The position numbers were made by a program, and so were the translations under genes. DNA of 43,416 bases from NCBI RefSeq assembly GCF_025464955.1, contig NZ_JAODNM010000042.1, positions 1 to 43,416 on the forward strand, written 5' to 3'. Positions 43,382 to 43,416 of this stretch are shown here, piece by piece. Each line of letters starts with the position of its first letter. Positions within the stretch are counted from its first letter, which is position 1. The stretch is from Amycolatopsis sp. GTDB lineage: Bacteria > Actinomycetota > Actinomycetes > Mycobacteriales > Pseudonocardiaceae. The notes under the pieces are model-generated. The model did no database searches. It was not told where the DNA came from and saw nothing but the letters and a program-made list of their open reading frames with translations.

Positions 43382-43416
43382 GTGAACGGTGTTGCGCCTG
43401 GGTCTTCGAAGCGGAT
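43382..43416 (+). CDS. Start of an unidentified protein (partial)
   Basis: From GTG 43382 the frame reads MNGVAPGSSKR and runs off the window. A well-placed -10 box and an insulating hairpin precede it. Eleven residues are too few to name a family. Confidence 0.45.
   Translation, partial: MNGVAPGSSKR

Overview
The window is chromosomal DNA of a high-GC actinomycete. F420 biosynthesis by a fused FbiC, two-domain BMP-type nucleoside uptake, several P450s, GTG/TTG starts and frequent leaderless-type promoters all fit. The gene content, and the dense intergenic palindromes built on GTGAAGGCCACCTTC and CTCGTGAGTG cores, suggest Pseudonocardiaceae, most likely Amycolatopsis or a close relative. 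That is inference; no database search was possible.

Layout. 0-1.6 kb: end of an unknown gene, a MaoC-type dehydratase (-), a DUF1330-type protein (+) and a small exported membrane protein. 1.7-4.2 kb: fbiC. 4.4-7 kb: a four-helix membrane protein, then a TDT-family exporter divergent from a LysR regulator. 7-11.1 kb: trpS, a small hypothetical and a YihY/BrkB membrane protein, converging on a D-Ala-D-Ala carboxypeptidase that is divergent from an SCO4848-like membrane protein. 11.2-12.6 kb: secreted subtilase. 12.7-16.1 kb: sdhCDAB (-). 16.6-23.4 kb: a tightly coupled nucleoside uptake and salvage operon (BMP lipoprotein, ATPase, two permeases, cdd, deoA). 23.8-26.3 kb: a coiled-coil protein and add. 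26.4-31.7 kb: an MFS transporter, and an acidic protein divergent from a Ski2-like/DUF3516 helicase. 31.7-33 kb: an orphan P450. 33.3-38.5 kb: a SorC-type regulator divergent from a polyol-type dehydrogenase/ABC operon with no ATPase gene. 38.6-42.2 kb: a P450-P450-ferredoxin operon divergent from a TetR regulator. 42.2-42.7 kb: a fused remnant of a MoxR-ATPase/VWA gene pair. 42.7-43.4 kb: repeat-rich gene-free DNA, then the start of another gene.

How the genes work together. The 16.6-23.4 kb block imports nucleosides, deaminates cytidine (cdd) and phosphorolyses pyrimidine nucleosides (deoA); add, just beyond, handles adenosine. sdhCDAB is a complete succinate dehydrogenase. The 34.4-38.5 kb operon probably imports and oxidises a polyol under the SorC-like regulator, and two matching palindromes lie where that regulator should act. 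The tandem P450s share a [3Fe-4S]-type ferredoxin and resemble xenobiotic-inducible CYP105/ferredoxin units.

The least explained material is intergenic: a ~190-bp composite repeat present as an inverted pair 9.4 kb apart, two families of gene-end hairpins, nested GCAACTCG palindromes, and a 21/22-nt array of an 11-mer. Other unusual points are a probable ATC start codon in the nucleoside transporter ATPase gene, a structured leader in front of the BMP lipoprotein gene, and the decayed MoxR/VWA fusion. I found no CRISPR array, tRNA, rRNA, IS transposase or prophage.
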